In this document: positions 1-12,335 of the stretch, one piece after another
How the letters are laid out: each line of letters starts with the position of its first letter
Numbering within the stretch: the first letter of the stretch is position 1
NCBI GenBank assembly: GCA_028015205.1
Contig: CM051519.1
Coordinates: 43,815,979-43,879,978, forward strand
Length of the DNA: 64,000 bases
From: Mytilisepta virgata
Lineage: Eukaryota > Mollusca > Bivalvia > Mytilida > Mytilidae
Direction of reading: 5' to 3'
The notes under the pieces: generated by a model
Told to the model about the DNA's origin: nothing
The model's input: the letters and a program-made list of their open reading frames with translations, nothing else
Database searches by the model: none
Program-made: the position numbers and the translations under genes

Positions 1-111
1 CTTCGTAGTATTTTTGTGTAGGATAAAACAATTGTAAATCTCTAAGAGGTGTCATTTTAAGTTTACAGTTTTAGATAATTAAGGAAATAATTTGGTACAT
101 GAATTTTACAG

Positions 112-357
112 CATATTATTGCTATCAAAAGAAAAAAGTGGAAAAATTATGTATCAGATTGGTGGAACAGATTGGATTGGCTTTCCATGATAACATACCT
201 GACTGGAATCCTGCTTAAATTAGGAGAAGGTTCACCATATAAAGATCTGTCAAAAAGTTTCTTAGTAATAGCATTCATTTTGTTATGCATCCGCATACTA
301 AATATGCTCTGCATGTCAGAGATCTTGGGACCGAAATTAGTTATGATCCAGAAAATG
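112..357 (+). CDS. TRPM-family channel, exon with S3-S4 and the S4-S5 linker (gene 5' end lies outside the window)
   Basis: This is the first visible exon of a TRPM-type cation channel of the plasma membrane. It is 246 bp, 82 codons, and enters and leaves in phase 0. The acceptor is TTTTACAG (ends at 111) and the donor is G|GTATGT at 358. The peptide starts HIIAIKRKKWKNYVSDWWNR, runs through a hydrophobic S3 (LSMITYLTGILLKL) and then an S4 segment ending in MSEILGPKLVMIQKM. The GPK(I/L)xMxxxM motif at the S4-S5 linker is a strong TRPM signature, as are the tryptophan-rich WK..VSDWWN residues before S3. The preceding exons (N-terminal MHR domains, S1-S2) must be upstream of the window. I see no enzyme domain at the other end, so the closest vertebrate type cannot be fixed; TRPM2-like is my guess. 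Confidence 0.88.
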
Positions 358-403
358 GTATGTATTGCAAGTTTTATTTCAAACCTAGAAATTCGTTTAT
401 CTT

Positions 404-1062
404 AAAGAGGACACATATACCTAAGAAGCAATCAAAAAAAGTAACCCATTAGACAGACAAAACCCAGGAAGACAAATGAACAACCACATGTACAACAAAT
501 AAACACCGAAAACTAAAAAACAATGAACAACACGAACTCCTATAAAAGCCAGGAGTGAAAAACGGGTACTCCGTAAGGGCAAGCAGTTCCTGCTCCGTAT
601 ACTCTACTGCTATTCTTAACGAATAATAAAATTTTAAAAAAGAAATAAAACAGGAAAAATATGAAACTCGACTCGTGCGTCTGCTAAAATGGCATCTCCG
701 GAAGGGTAAGTAGTTCCTGCTCCGTATACGGCACCCGTAGTGAAGTTCAACAAAGTCAATCCGGGGGAAGTCACAAATCGGTAGATGCACATGAAAGGTT
801 ACGACAGTGGGAACAGGTCCAACATCATCTTAGATATTGGAACACTGTAATGGTCAATCAATTCGTGATGACGACCGTAAAATTTCCTAAGTGATGAAAT
901 CAACGTATCCCTGATAAAACCCTGGTTAAGAAGCTTTTGTGACAGCAGTAATCCTCTTTGTCGAAAGTCAGTTTAACTCACGCATGTCCTTGAAAATCGG
1001 ATAAGCTGAGAAACGTAGACGCAATATGCAGGCGACGCTGGTATATTGTTAAGCATTTCACA
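404..1062 (-). mobile_element. Penelope-like element, 3' fragment
   Basis: The reverse strand carries the end of a Penelope-like reverse transcriptase (about 1062 down to its stop at 799-801) and its 3' untranslated region ending near 404. It matches the full copy at 50.6-53.75 kb over the end of its ORF and the 3' region 53480-53751. Within the 3' region an insertion of about 120 bp repeats part of the flanking AAGGGTAAGNAGTTCCTG sequence. It lies in a TRPM intron, antisense to the gene. Confidence 0.85.
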
Positions 1063-2640
1063 AGGAACATTTATTAATTGTTACGAGAGAACAGAAATAA
1101 TTAGCCAGTGATTTAAAAAATATATGTTTAATAACAATATAAAAAAGTTACTTACATGTACAACAATATTTATAATTAATGATTGTCACATAAAGTAAAT
1201 ATCCAGCTGAAAAGTCCTTTATATAATCCATTATTTTAAAGATTTGTCCAATGTTCCTTCTCAAATTGATGTTCCCGCTTCAAATATGAATCTTCAACAA
1301 TATTTATAACTCACAAATAATTTCACGATTACGGATTAGTCCGAAATAACTTCTCCAATTTATGTTTCCCCTCTAATATTAATTTTATTTTCTCTTCCCA
1401 ATCTATGCCAGTCTCTTTCCAAAATATTAACAAATGTAAATCCAAGCAGTTTGTTTTCCTTAGTAGTAATAAGTTCTAACCAGTTAAATAGTACCCATCT
1501 GCAGACACCATATATATGACTCATCTCATCAACATAAAAATATGATTATGAATAACATAATTTAAAAGCTTATAATTCGTTCGTAAGTTCAACATAATAC
1601 CCTATAGGAAAATTAATTTAAAAATCTCTGAAACCACGGAGCCAATTACAACGTAAGTTGACAGCAGTGGTCCGTAATTGGCCCTCTTTCATAATTGTGT
1701 CTATAAACTATAAACCAAGATGGCCGCTATCCCTATGGGAAAATTCATTTCAAAATCTTCTTGTCTGAAACCACATATAGCCAACAAGTTTTAGCTTTCT
1801 AAAAAGCTGTGGACTGCTTCGCTGTATCTTAATTTATGGTAATATGTGAGCATGTGGTTGTTGATTTAGTATTGGAATTCTCTATTGACCAGTAAAATTT
1901 TCCTGGCGAAAACAACAAATAGACACGACTCTGGATTGGCAGAAGTTATAAAGTAGAGATCATGCATTTTTTGTTGTAAACATAGGATTATAGTGTATAC
2001 GATTAAGCAAAACAAACCGTGTATATTGCAGATTAACAAAGCAAATATACACGTATTAATAATTGATTTCAATAATGAATTTCAGAATATATGAATATTA
2101 CAAAAACATGTAATGACAGTTGGTCGGAACTGATATACACATAGATAATTTTCCGGCTTTCGATGACTTATCCTGAACGAGTAAAGTCTGTAATTCTTTA
2201 TCTCATTTAAACCAATGGCTGTTGTTGTATCTCAGCCGCATCATAAAGTAACCTATCAGCGATCAGTAATTATTTCAAGATGGCGTGTATGTCTACTGAA
2301 ACTAATAGCTCCGCACCGTGATGCGAAGCAATTAGAACCCAATTTGCAGAAATGGTCCTAAAACCATCGGGGCAATTGGAACCACTCTTGACAGCAATGG
2401 TTCTTAAATGGTCCTCTTTCAAAATTGTACCCGGTGACCTGGACTGTCAACCAAGATAACTGCCACAACCGAACTTAGTTTAACACAGAAACCTTTGGAA
2501 AATCCAACCTAATTGACGGCTACACTTTTTATTCTAAGGCCATTCGTTTTGATGCAGAGGTAAACCTTAGCTGAGTAAGGATTCCTCTTTGTTTTAATTG
2601 TTTTGGTTTTTGGAAAAATTGCAAATCTTCCTATGCCATC
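1063..2640. repeat. Intron with two fragments of the ~160-bp GGACCCTATGGG repeat family
   Basis: About 1590-1790 and 2330-2560 contain degenerate pieces of the tandem repeat found at 12.3, 17.0 and 19.5 kb. The landmarks are CAAGATGGCCG, TGAAACCAC..GAGCCAATT and GGTCCTCTTTCA. I see no coding sequence in this stretch. Confidence 0.6.
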
Positions 2641-4090
2641 GGCCTCCAAAACCGGAAGTGGACTTTTCGATACCATCGGACATTAATACATAAAATGTAG
2701 TTCCAATGATTTTTCTTTTAAATTACGAGTACTTTATTCTTATTGATAATATCTGAACAAATATTTTTAATTAACATAATCTTTGTTATTTACCGAAATT
2801 TCCAAGAAAATAAAATGAATTTCCAAACATTATTTCGAAGACATGACGTGCGGCGGACGATTATATCAAAACATATCTACGCAGATACAGCTTCCAGTTA
2901 CATTTCCACTGACTGCATAGATGTACATACAGATATAGAAGGCTTTTACATTCATAGTTTTATTTTAAAGATTATCGATTAATAAAAAGTATTATGTTGC
3001 TTTTATAAATGTTAACGAATATTATTTTAGGATTGACCTTTTTAAATTATGCATGTTTTGAACTTCCAGCCATTCTGTATTTCGGTCTGAGAAAAGTGCT
3101 GTATGCATTTAAGTTACTCATTTGAATTGTTTATTATAAAAAAATCAATCTGCCAAACCTCTGCTTAAATTTCCATTGATAGTTATGTATACTACAATTT
3201 GAAAATATTGATGGTGAAATGGCTCAAGAATTTAATAGTAGAATGGATATATAGTTATTTCGGGAACCCAAAAATAACTCCGGAAATCCCCGCACGTGCT
3301 GTAGAAAAACTTCCATGTGCGTGATTTACATAATCGTTTATCTAGATAAACTTGGAAGTTGGATTATTTGGAGTTGAAATTTGAAAAGCAAGAATGAATG
3401 TTTAATCTTTTCTCTATTTATAACAATTATGACTTGTATTGTCAACCTGGAGGGCAATAAAGTAAAACTCAAAACTTTCTTCCAAACTACACAAAAGCGA
3501 AGTTTGTATGTGTTGACCATACATTTAATTACTCACCTGGTCCATTTCAACGCTTATACCCTTTGGTATGTGGGTGTATTACCATGAGGGGTTGAGTTTC
3601 ATACCATTATGACCTTCATTCGACCTTGATCTTTGACCTCAACGTCAAATTATGACTAGAATTATAGTATTTCCTTGTCCGGGTTGCAACTTTTCTGTCT
3701 TTTGACGTATACCCTGGGGTATATTAGGTGTATTACCTTCATCTGACCTTGACATTTGACCTCAAGGTCACATTATGACTAGAATTATAGTATTTCCTTG
3801 TCCGGGTTGTAACCTTTTTGTCTTTTGACCTATACCCTTGGGTATGTAGGTGTATTACCACGAGAGTGTGTTTGGCGTACCGTTATGACCTTCATTTGAC
3901 CTTGACCTTTGACCTCAAGGTCAAAAAATTATTATTTTATCCCAAAGGTAAAGATTGATCCAGAATAAAGTGAAGGGGAGACATATGTTTTGGTTTGCAA
4001 AACAGTTCCACTTATTTCCATTTGAAATTATACACAACTACAGTTGCAATCTTTCCAATGGTGATTTCCATCACTTTGATTGATGGTTGT
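2640..4090 (+). repeat. Interspersed repeat shared with 38.2-39.4 and 41.1-41.4 kb, with three tandem ~130-bp units inside
   Basis: The part 2665-3540 is nearly the same as 38480-39370 (for example TTACGAGTACTTTATTCTT and the two AAACTTCCATGTGCGTGAT sites). From 3545 to 3930 three units carry TATACCCTNGGGTAT, GTGTATTACC and TGACCTTGACxTTTGACCTC. The end 3945-4083 matches 41275-41400. There are two short ORFs on opposite strands, but they follow repeat borders and are not genes. Confidence 0.7.
3903..3923 (+). promoter_or_regulatory. DR1-like double half-site followed by an extended half-site
   Basis: TGACCTTTGACCT is the reverse complement of AGGTCAAAGGTCA, a perfect direct repeat of AGGTCA with one-base spacing. 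RXR/HNF4-type nuclear receptors bind such sites. It is followed by TCAAGGTCA, the ERR/SF-1-type half-site. It lies in a repeat, so binding is untested inference. Confidence 0.3.
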
Positions 4091-7000
4091 GTTTAATTAA
4101 TTCATCTTTACATCTTGAACCGGTTTTCCAACATTTTGGTCTCGAGCACTGCTGATGAGTTGTCTTCCAACGAAATGGCCATACAGTGCATAAATTTATT
4201 TCGGTATTTTGTGATACAGTTTATTTCCATTAACTCTTATTCTTCAATATCTAGTGTGAGAAAAAAAAAACAGATATAGAATCAAGTATGAAGACAGCAA
4301 GGATAGTATAGATTTCATATTAGACAAAAGGAATACTGAACAAGGACTAATGTGTACAATCATTTTATTGTAGTTTACAGTTACTAGAAATACACGAGAA
4401 TACTAGTAATAGTTCGTTAAAAAACTTACTATTTTATTGCAATATTGTAAAATTTACAAAAAATTACATTTCCAGTATTGTGACACAAACGAACCATTGA
4501 GAAGAGGAGCCTCTATCGCTTACCTTATTTATATATAACATGATTGTCTGATGTTAGGAATGAGAAAACAAAGATATTTCCTTTTAAGTATTGATGCACC
4601 TACCACATCATTTTCTAAATTTTCTAATTTTAGTATTTGGTCATTTTATGTCAACTAGCATTTTTTAAAATATAATTACAAATATATAATTTACGAAGTT
4701 TGTATGTTTTAGGTCATTAAAGGTTTAATATGAATATAGATTTTTTTATATATGTTTTCCATTGAAAGGAGCCGCTACCATCTTGGACGGATAAACAAGC
4801 TTTTTATGATTTTAAATAACAAATACATCATTTTCTAAAAGTTTGAATGTTTATACGGGATAAAGGCATGGTATATACCATAAACACACCAGGACAGCAA
4901 CATACATATAGTACGAAGTGCATGTCATTCAGATTGTTTAATTTTACTTTCGTTTGCTGTTAGCTTAAATCAGGTGTGTGTGTTACCCGTTGGGTTTTTT
5001 GGGGGTGTGTGGTATCAGATTTGAAAATCTTCTTTTTTTGACGGTCGAACAAGCTTTTATCGTAAATTATTTGATTGTATAAATCATTAGTAGATGTGTT
5101 GAATTAAAACATGCATTTATTTGTCCAAATAAAAACTCCTATAATTTTAACTTTTCCGAAATTTTGTTGTAAAAATATATTGAGTGTGTGTGTGTTGTCC
5201 GTCGAAATTTTGGAAGTGTTTCGAAGTGTTTGCAATAACTTCACGCTTCCTAGCAATAGAAATTGTGTATTTTAAAACCAGAGGTTATCGGATATTGGGT
5301 GCGCCACCTCAGTAATTAATTTTAATTGATATAAACAGGTAAATACGACCAATTATATTTGAAGTGGATTGCTAAACTGTTACTTCCGATGTGTGTATAT
5401 CCATCACGTGATCTTGATTGTACCCCCTGTAAGGATATTATGGACAATTACTGCTACTATAGACGTAGTCGTTACCTACCGTTTATTTGTTTATATCGAA
5501 CGATATCGACAGGGTAACTCACAAATGACCAATTATGACATTTGGGTCCTCTAAAGCCATAAATTAATGTACAAGTGTTTTGGACATTTTATTTTTTTTA
5601 CATAGCAATGTCTTAGCTTGGAAAGCAAAGAATAACCGATTTTCAAATAACTGAAGGGACACAAAAAAAATTACATTAATATCTATGCTCTAAGTTACTT
5701 TATATGAATTCATTTTAAGGGTCATTCTGTATGAAATTATTCTATTGGGCTTGCAAAAAAACCGTTGAGACCGCCCTGCTTATTGCTTTTTATCTAATTC
5801 AGTAGAAAAGGTTGGTTTAAAAGATATTTATTTTTAAAATGGGGGGCGTCAAAAGTTTTACGATTTTTCGTAGCGTATGCCGAATTCTGTCAGATTACCA
5901 CCTGGAGTAATTAATTATCTGACCGTTAAGGATTTTTTCACCTTTTATAATCACCTATTAAATGCCGATAAGAAAAAAGATACAAGAAAGAAAACAATTA
6001 TATGTGTTAAATGTGTATATAATTTTTATTTGGAGTACATATATCAAGCTTTTACAACATATAACAAAAAGTGAAGCTATAGCAACTATTTTTTAACATA
6101 TTGAATATTTTATTACAATTTGAAAATTGGGAAAAAATTGAATTTATCATGAAACATCGTATTTCAGAAACATTTCGTTATAAATTTGATTTACTAAACT
6201 TTTTTTATTATTCTGGACAAAAACAAATGTCTAAAGAAATATTTTCAATTTGCTTTTTATATGTATATGTATAATATGCGGGTCAGGAATTTTGTGACTT
6301 TCCAATGTTCGAGAAAAAAGAAACAGTCTTAGATTGTACTTTGATAAATCGTTTTGTCCTATGGGTTTGGATTCCTTTTGTTATTTTTATATGCTCTCGA
6401 ATAAACACATATTTTTTTATCATTTTATTTTAAATCGTGATTGATTTGCATAATTTCTGCTAATGAGTAAAAAGGGGAGTTATTTTTTTACCTGCATGGA
6501 AAGAATGGGGGGGGGGGGGTGATTCAAATGATGGGGTGTCATTTTGTTTGTCTGTACCAGGTACATTTCATCGAATGAATTGTTTTCTCTTCCGTATATG
6601 TACAATGATATGTATATGCTTTCTGCCCTTAGGTCGGGTTGTTGTCTCTTTGACAGATTCCCCCTTTCAATTCTCTTTTCTAATGATGTATATATATGTG
6701 ACTGATAAAATCAAGTTCACAGGTCACACACCAGGTAAGCCTTTAAGACCTAAAAGCTAAACAGCTACAAAGTCAAATGGTTCAGCTTCCATTCCAATTG
6801 ATGAAGGGCTAAGTGCACTAAGACCGGCCTCTTGGTTTTCAGACGTACCGATGAAAAGAGTCTTTGTTTAAATTTCGTTAATATACCTTGATAATATTAA
6901 CATCTAGAAAGAAAACTAAAGTAAGTTTTTTATCGAAATAAAGTCAATTGGACTATTTTCATTTTATTTCGTGTAAGTTAAAATGATATTTACATTTAAT

Positions 7001-7734
7001 CTTAGACAATGGCAAAATATTTATATGTTTATTGAGTAGATTGGCAGTAATTAACTTTTTTTTAACAATGCCTAAATACCTACAGTGAATGAAGTTTTCC
7101 TAATAAAAGTACATATATAGTGAAAATTAAAACCAAAATATATGTGCGAAGAAGAGAAGAATGACATACATGACATATGGCTTTACACTTTTAATAATCT
7201 ACTTTCCCAAACATTGTTGAAGAATACAATTATAATACATAATAAAAGAATTCATACATGTAAGCAATAAATAATCTGTGATGCCCGTTTCTATGCACAA
7301 GATGTGCTTAGTTTGATGACACAATCGTATATTTTTTTCCTAAATAATGCAAAAGTGTTTAAATCAATTCTTATTTTTGTTAACTAGAATCGAAAAATTC
7401 TAGTGGTGAAATATAAAAAGAATTATTTACAATTGTAAATATTATCGAAATTTAAAACCTTAAATTAATAATTAATATATAATGAATTTAGTTTGCACAA
7501 CATTAAGGTGAAGTCATTATTGGCAGGCCTATTATATTCATTTTTTGTTGTCTTTATAATTCTTTTAATTTATTTATTCATTTATTTATTAATTTATTTA
7601 TTATCAATATTGTTTATCTTTATTTTTAATTCCGTGACCTATACATTTCTGTATTATTAATGAAAAGGGAGGGACTAAAATTTGTTTTCACATAGAAGAG
7701 GCGTGGTCTCCATAAGCGACCAATCATCATAGGA
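4091..7734. other. Intronic sequence with no recognised feature
   Basis: AT-rich intron between TRPM exons 112-357 and 8496-8664. I see a 13-base G run at 6507-6519 and several AT-rich simple stretches, for example around 7560-7620. The short ORFs here have no recognisable motif. Confidence 0.5.
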
Positions 7735-8035
7735 ACGATGTTCGCTGAAGCAAACGCTAAACGAAACGATGAAAGATATATCATTTACCAAACGATGGAC
7801 CATAAGCTAAATAAAACGCTAAACGGTACCATTTACCATACGATAAACGATATCTTAAACCATACGCTAAACGCTGTTTTACACCAAACGCTGAGATTTA
7901 CCATTAAGTCAAACGATAACGCAACGATGCACGGACGATGTACAGACGCTGTAAGGACGTTGTTCGGACGATGTACGGACGCTAAACGAACGATGTACGG
8001 ACGTTTTACATACGATGTCTGGACGCTAGAAGTGT
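7735..8035 (+). repeat. Degenerate short-period repeat built on ACGCTAAACG / ACGATG
   Basis: About 300 bp in which ACG(A/C)T recurs every 8-20 bases (ACGCTAAACG, AACGATGxAC, GGACGATGTACGGACG). The first part is A-rich, and the second part shifts to CGGACG(A/T)TGTACGGACG. A 119-codon ORF (7738-8097) runs through it, probably because the repeat lacks stops in that frame. Confidence 0.6.
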
Positions 8036-8154
8036 TAACTTTACGTTACGGGATCTGTGTGTTACTGCAAAGGGAAGTTCACAAGCGAAAAAATTAAAAT
8101 CATCACGTTTATCATACAGTTTTGATTTCAATCTCCCATTATCATTTACGTGTA

Positions 8155-8345
8155 TCTACAACTACAAATCTAGATATAAAGCAGAAGCTGGTGTATCTGT
8201 GGTCTTTTTCATGTTCACCGGGATAGACGAGTAGAGTATTAAAAGTGACAAAACATCATCTATATATTGGGCTAGTTTCTTTTTTTTCCGATTCCGTGGA
8301 TACAACAATGTACAGCTTCTGGGGTTGGTATATAATTTCTCTATA
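8155..8345 (-). mobile_element. Penelope-like reverse transcriptase, small decayed fragment
   Basis: The reverse strand reads KKLAQ, then YIDDVLSL, and after a gap TDTPASALYLDL. These match residues 780-835 of the full Penelope-like protein at 50634-53483, with a deletion before the YIDD active-site motif. It lies about 150 bp upstream of a TRPM exon, antisense. Confidence 0.75.
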
Positions 8346-8495
8346 CACAATTTCTACACTTTTGAATTGTCAGAAACGTCATTTGTAACCAATTAATATA
8401 ACATATGTTGTTATTTATGTTATACATACAAAAGTACTGAAATTTCCTACCTTTTAACTTAAAAATTAACACGTGACACCATCTTTTAGTTTCAG

Positions 8496-8664
8496 GATAC
8501 GTTTGCGTTTATGGCGATAATGACAGTGATAATGATGTGTTATAACGTTTCCTTTCACGCCTTGATGTATCCAAACTCAGAATTCAGCTATTCACAGATT
8601 CAAAAAGTTACGCAGAACGGTTACTGGATGTTGTTTGGAGAACTGAACATAGATGCTGATACGG
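8496..8664 (+). CDS. TRPM-family channel, exon with S5 and pore helix
   Basis: The exon is 169 bp with acceptor TTTCAG at 8495. It starts in phase 0 and ends in phase 1. It encodes S5 (DTFAFMAIMTVIMMCYNVSF) and then the TRPM-typical stretch HALMYPN and the pore segment YWMLFGELN. In TRPM channels the equivalent filter reads FGQI/FGQL or YGEV, so FGEL is an intermediate form. The donor GG|GTTCGT is weak (T at +3), yet it is the only GT here that keeps the phase with the next exon. The upstream intron is over 8 kb. Confidence 0.85.
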
Positions 8665-8899
8665 GTTCGTAACACATCAAAAGATGGAGTTATTGGTCTG
8701 TCGATAATTGTAAAGAGGTCTTAAAAGGTCGTTTCCTATGCATCGTTGACAGATTACGGGGGCTCAACCCACAGAGCTGCCTAGCGCTTCCCCAGATAGT
8801 GGATAGGGGTGTCCCTCTCGTTGGGGGTTTGTCAGATCATGCTACAAAATGTAACTCACTGAAGATTGCCACACTCTCTTCCCGAAGAAGCATGAAATG

Positions 8900-11800
8900 T
8901 TTGCCACTGGACTTTATGCACCAATCAATCAATTATAAAATGTCCTTTCTGATTAGCTTATTAGCCTAGTTTATGAAAGGATAGAAAATTATTTAGGCTG
9001 TATTTTCTATGTATACGTTGTATGATATTTATTTGTAATGCAATTTTGATTCGAATTATGGTCTATTCCCAATGATGAATAGAAATTAATTTCCTAATTT
9101 CATGGAACCAAATCCTGATATACGGCTTTTGTGAAAATACAATATCTTCGTAATTACTGCAGTAAGTTAATGAAAAACCGGTGATAGTTTTTAATTTAAC
9201 AGTATATAAATTTTAATAGTACTGTAAATAAAAACGTGAAAGGAAAATGTTTAAATAATTCGCCATATACTATAGTATTCGAAGTACTATACAATTAGAG
9301 GCCCCAAAGAACCTGAATCGCTCACCTATTAGCTTTTGTGTAGATCTTGCATCAATGATTATTTTTGCTATTTAATGTGTACCCTTGCAATTTTCTGATT
9401 AATATTGATCTGTACAGCTAAAATATAGAATCCTGAACAAAAAAATACGGTTGCTAGGGACTTTTTCATCAGTTGCTATGAACTTTTTCAATGGCACTGA
9501 CTCTTGACCTTCCATTTTGACATGAACAGGTAAATTGTTGGGTCCTGAACTGAAATATATATGGTTGCTAGGGACTTTTTCATCTGTTACTATGTCAATT
9601 ACTTTGACTCTTGACCTTTCTTTTTTACTTGTACAGGTAAATTACAAGGTCCTTAACCCAAATATATATCATTTGGAATAGACGTTTTCATCGGTTGCTA
9701 TAGAATTTTTCAATGACCTTGATCCTTGACGCTCCATTTTACTTGTACAGCTACCATTTAATTTATTTCAAGTTATACCCTAAATTTCTGTGACAATATG
9801 TCAGACCATTATTTTCTGTTTACACGTAAATAATCTTTTAAGGGCAAAAACTCCTATAAGGGGTCAATTGAGATTTTGGTCATGTTGACTTTTTTGTAGA
9901 TCTTACCTTTCTGAACATGTTTGCTGTTTTTAGTTTGTCTTTATCTATAGAAATATTCAAGCTAATAACCTAAAACTGCAAAATTTCCTTAAAATTAACA
10001 ATTCAGGGGAAATAAAACAAAAATTAGGTGACCGATTTGTCTGACAATTTCATGGTAGATAGATCTTGACCTCATAAACATTTTCACTACATATCAGTTT
10101 TGCCTTTACTGCTTTAGTTTTCGAGAAATGAGCCAAAAAGTGCATGTTCATCTATTTTAAATTTTTAGCCAGGGCAGCCATGTTTCTCGACGGACAAGAA
10201 AATAAAACATTAAATTTATACTAGATACCCTAAAGATCTTTCAGCCTGAGTTTGGCTGAAATTGATTCTGTAGCCTCAGAAGAGAAGATTTTTAAAAGTT
10301 TACACACATGACAAAAAAAATGTGAAAAGGCAAAAACTACTATAAAGGGCCAATTGACGATTTTGGTCATGTTTGGTCATGTTGAATTATTTGTAGATCT
10401 TACTTTGCCAAACATTTTTGATGTTTACAAGGTCCAGAACGAACGAAATAGGAAGCCAAATTTCCTGCTAAGGAGATCTACCATGTGCAATACAAAGAAT
10501 GAACCCTTAGTATTTCTATTATTTTTGAATTTTGCTAAATACTGGTAATTTCTGTAACAAATCAATGAAAAATCGTGTCAGACAAGTCTGACGACTGGGT
10601 TGGCGAATACCCTCGGGGACCTAGGATCAACCAGCAGAGGCATCATCCCAGGAGTTTCAAAATAACAATCCAAAGATACTAATAATAGATATAGTAAATT
10701 TATACTATGCTGTATACGACACATTTCAAGGAGTTACCTCTCATCAGCAGTATTAAAACCGAAACATTTGGAAGACCGAAAACCAAACTTATATTAAACA
10801 GAAGTACTTAACCAAAAATACCGAAATAGGAAGTCATATTTCAGCTAACGAGATCTACCATGTGCAATACAAGGAATGAACCCTTAGTATTTCTATTATT
10901 TTTGAATTTTGCTAAATACTGGTAATTTCTGTAACAAATCAATGAATAATCATGTCAGACAAGTCTGACGACTAGGTTGGCGAATACCCTCGGGGACCTA
11001 GGGTCCACCAGCAGAAGCATCATCGCAGGAGTTTCAAAATAACAATCCAAAGATATTAATATTAGATATATTAATTTATTCTATGCTGTATACGACGCAT
11101 TTCAAGGAGCAGCATTAAAACCGAAACATTTGGAAGACCAAAAACCAAACTTATATTAAACAAGAAGTACTCAACCAAAAATACCGAAATAGGAAGCCAA
11201 ATTTCAGCTAAGGAGATCTACCATGTGCAATACAAGGGATGATTTAATTAATTTACTTGTCAATTCAACATATTCAAATATATATATTATACTCCGTACA
11301 CAAGTCAGTACAAACATGAATACAATTTCAATATACTACTCCGTGCTCATGTTTTACATATTCTACTACTACTCCATGCATATGCGGCTTGCACAAAATA
11401 CTCATAAATATAGACTAGTGCGCTAAACGACTTTATAAACTGCGGACAATACTCCGAGCATACGACACTCATTACACAGCGCAAACTATGTCATACTCCG
11501 TGCATTTTAAGACACAAAAAATACATACTCAAACTAAACAAAACTTCAGTTTGTACGTGTTCAAAAAATATTTATTTTAAAAATGGTCAAAAGTTAATTG
11601 TGTTACATAAAGGTTTCAACGGAATGATGCCTGACAGTTTTAGCACCGTATAGTATTAAATTAAATAAATACAACCGTAACGTACCATAGAAAGCCAGCG
11701 TCATCTACACTCTATGTAAAATTTTCAGACATCTCTCTAGACAAAAAGACTTGTTATGTCTACTGGTGACAATCGTTAACTGATGTCACAATAAAATGCA

Positions 11801-12335
11801 ATTTAAAAGGAAAGTTTTCGTTACACTCCGATGATTGAGTTATTGTAAATTACATTTAAAGGCCGATCGATAAATAACACACACAGAAATAAACCAGTTT
11901 GAAATTTTAAAAAAAATGGTTTTGGCATACGGGTTGTCTTTATCTATAATAATATTCAAGATAACAACCTAAAACTGTAAAATTCCTTAAAAGTGACAAT
12001 TCAGGGGAAATAACCCAACAAAGGGTTGACTGATTTGTCTGAAAATTCCACAGCAGGTAGATCTTGACCTGATGAACATTTTACCCCAGTCAGTTTTGCA
12101 TTAATGCTTTAGTTTTTGAGATATAAGTCAAAAACTGCAGTTTACCCCTATGTTCTATTTTTAGCCTTGATGACCATGTTTCTCGACAAGAAAATAAAAC
12201 ACAAACTTTATTCTAGATACCCTAAGGTTCATTTGGAGTAAGTATGGCTGTAATTGGTTTAGTGGTTTCAGAGGAGAAGATTTTTGAAAAAGTTTACGAC
12301 GGACGCCAAGTGATGGCAAAAGCTCACTGAAACCA
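8900..12335. repeat. Repeat-filled intron: composite element starting GAATCGCTCACCT and ending CGCCAAGTGATGGCAA
   Basis: The block starts near 9299 with GAACCTGAATCGCTCACCT and ends near 12325 with GACGGACGCCAAGTGATGGC, the same ends as the copies at 17.0 and 27.2 kb. Inside, 9440-9760 has three ~110-bp units (GGTTGCTAGGGACTTTTTCAT, with TTGACCTT after each). 9840-10400 and 11930-12300 share the TCTATTTTTAGCC...TGTTTCTCGAC module seen at 27.9-29.4 kb. Confidence 0.55.
10430..11235 (+). repeat. Tandem ~350-400-bp repeat, about 2.2 copies
   Basis: Each unit begins near ACCGAAATAGGAAGCCAAAT, passes AAGGAGATCTACCATGTGC and the segment GGCGAATACCCTCGGGGACC, and ends with AAACCAAACTTATATTAAAC. Unit starts are near 10435, 10815 and 11180. 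Related single copies are at 39720-39935 (same strand) and 62605-62820 (opposite strand). Confidence 0.75.

Noticed and set aside
449..790. 113-codon minus-strand ORF
   Set aside because: It lies in the 3' untranslated region of a Penelope fragment.
7738..8097. 119-codon ORF
   Set aside because: It runs through a short-period repeat and shows only repeat-derived residues; no start context or homology supports it.
8740..8880. GC-richer stretch examined as a possible tRNA or SINE head
   Set aside because: No cloverleaf or A/B box pair could be formed.
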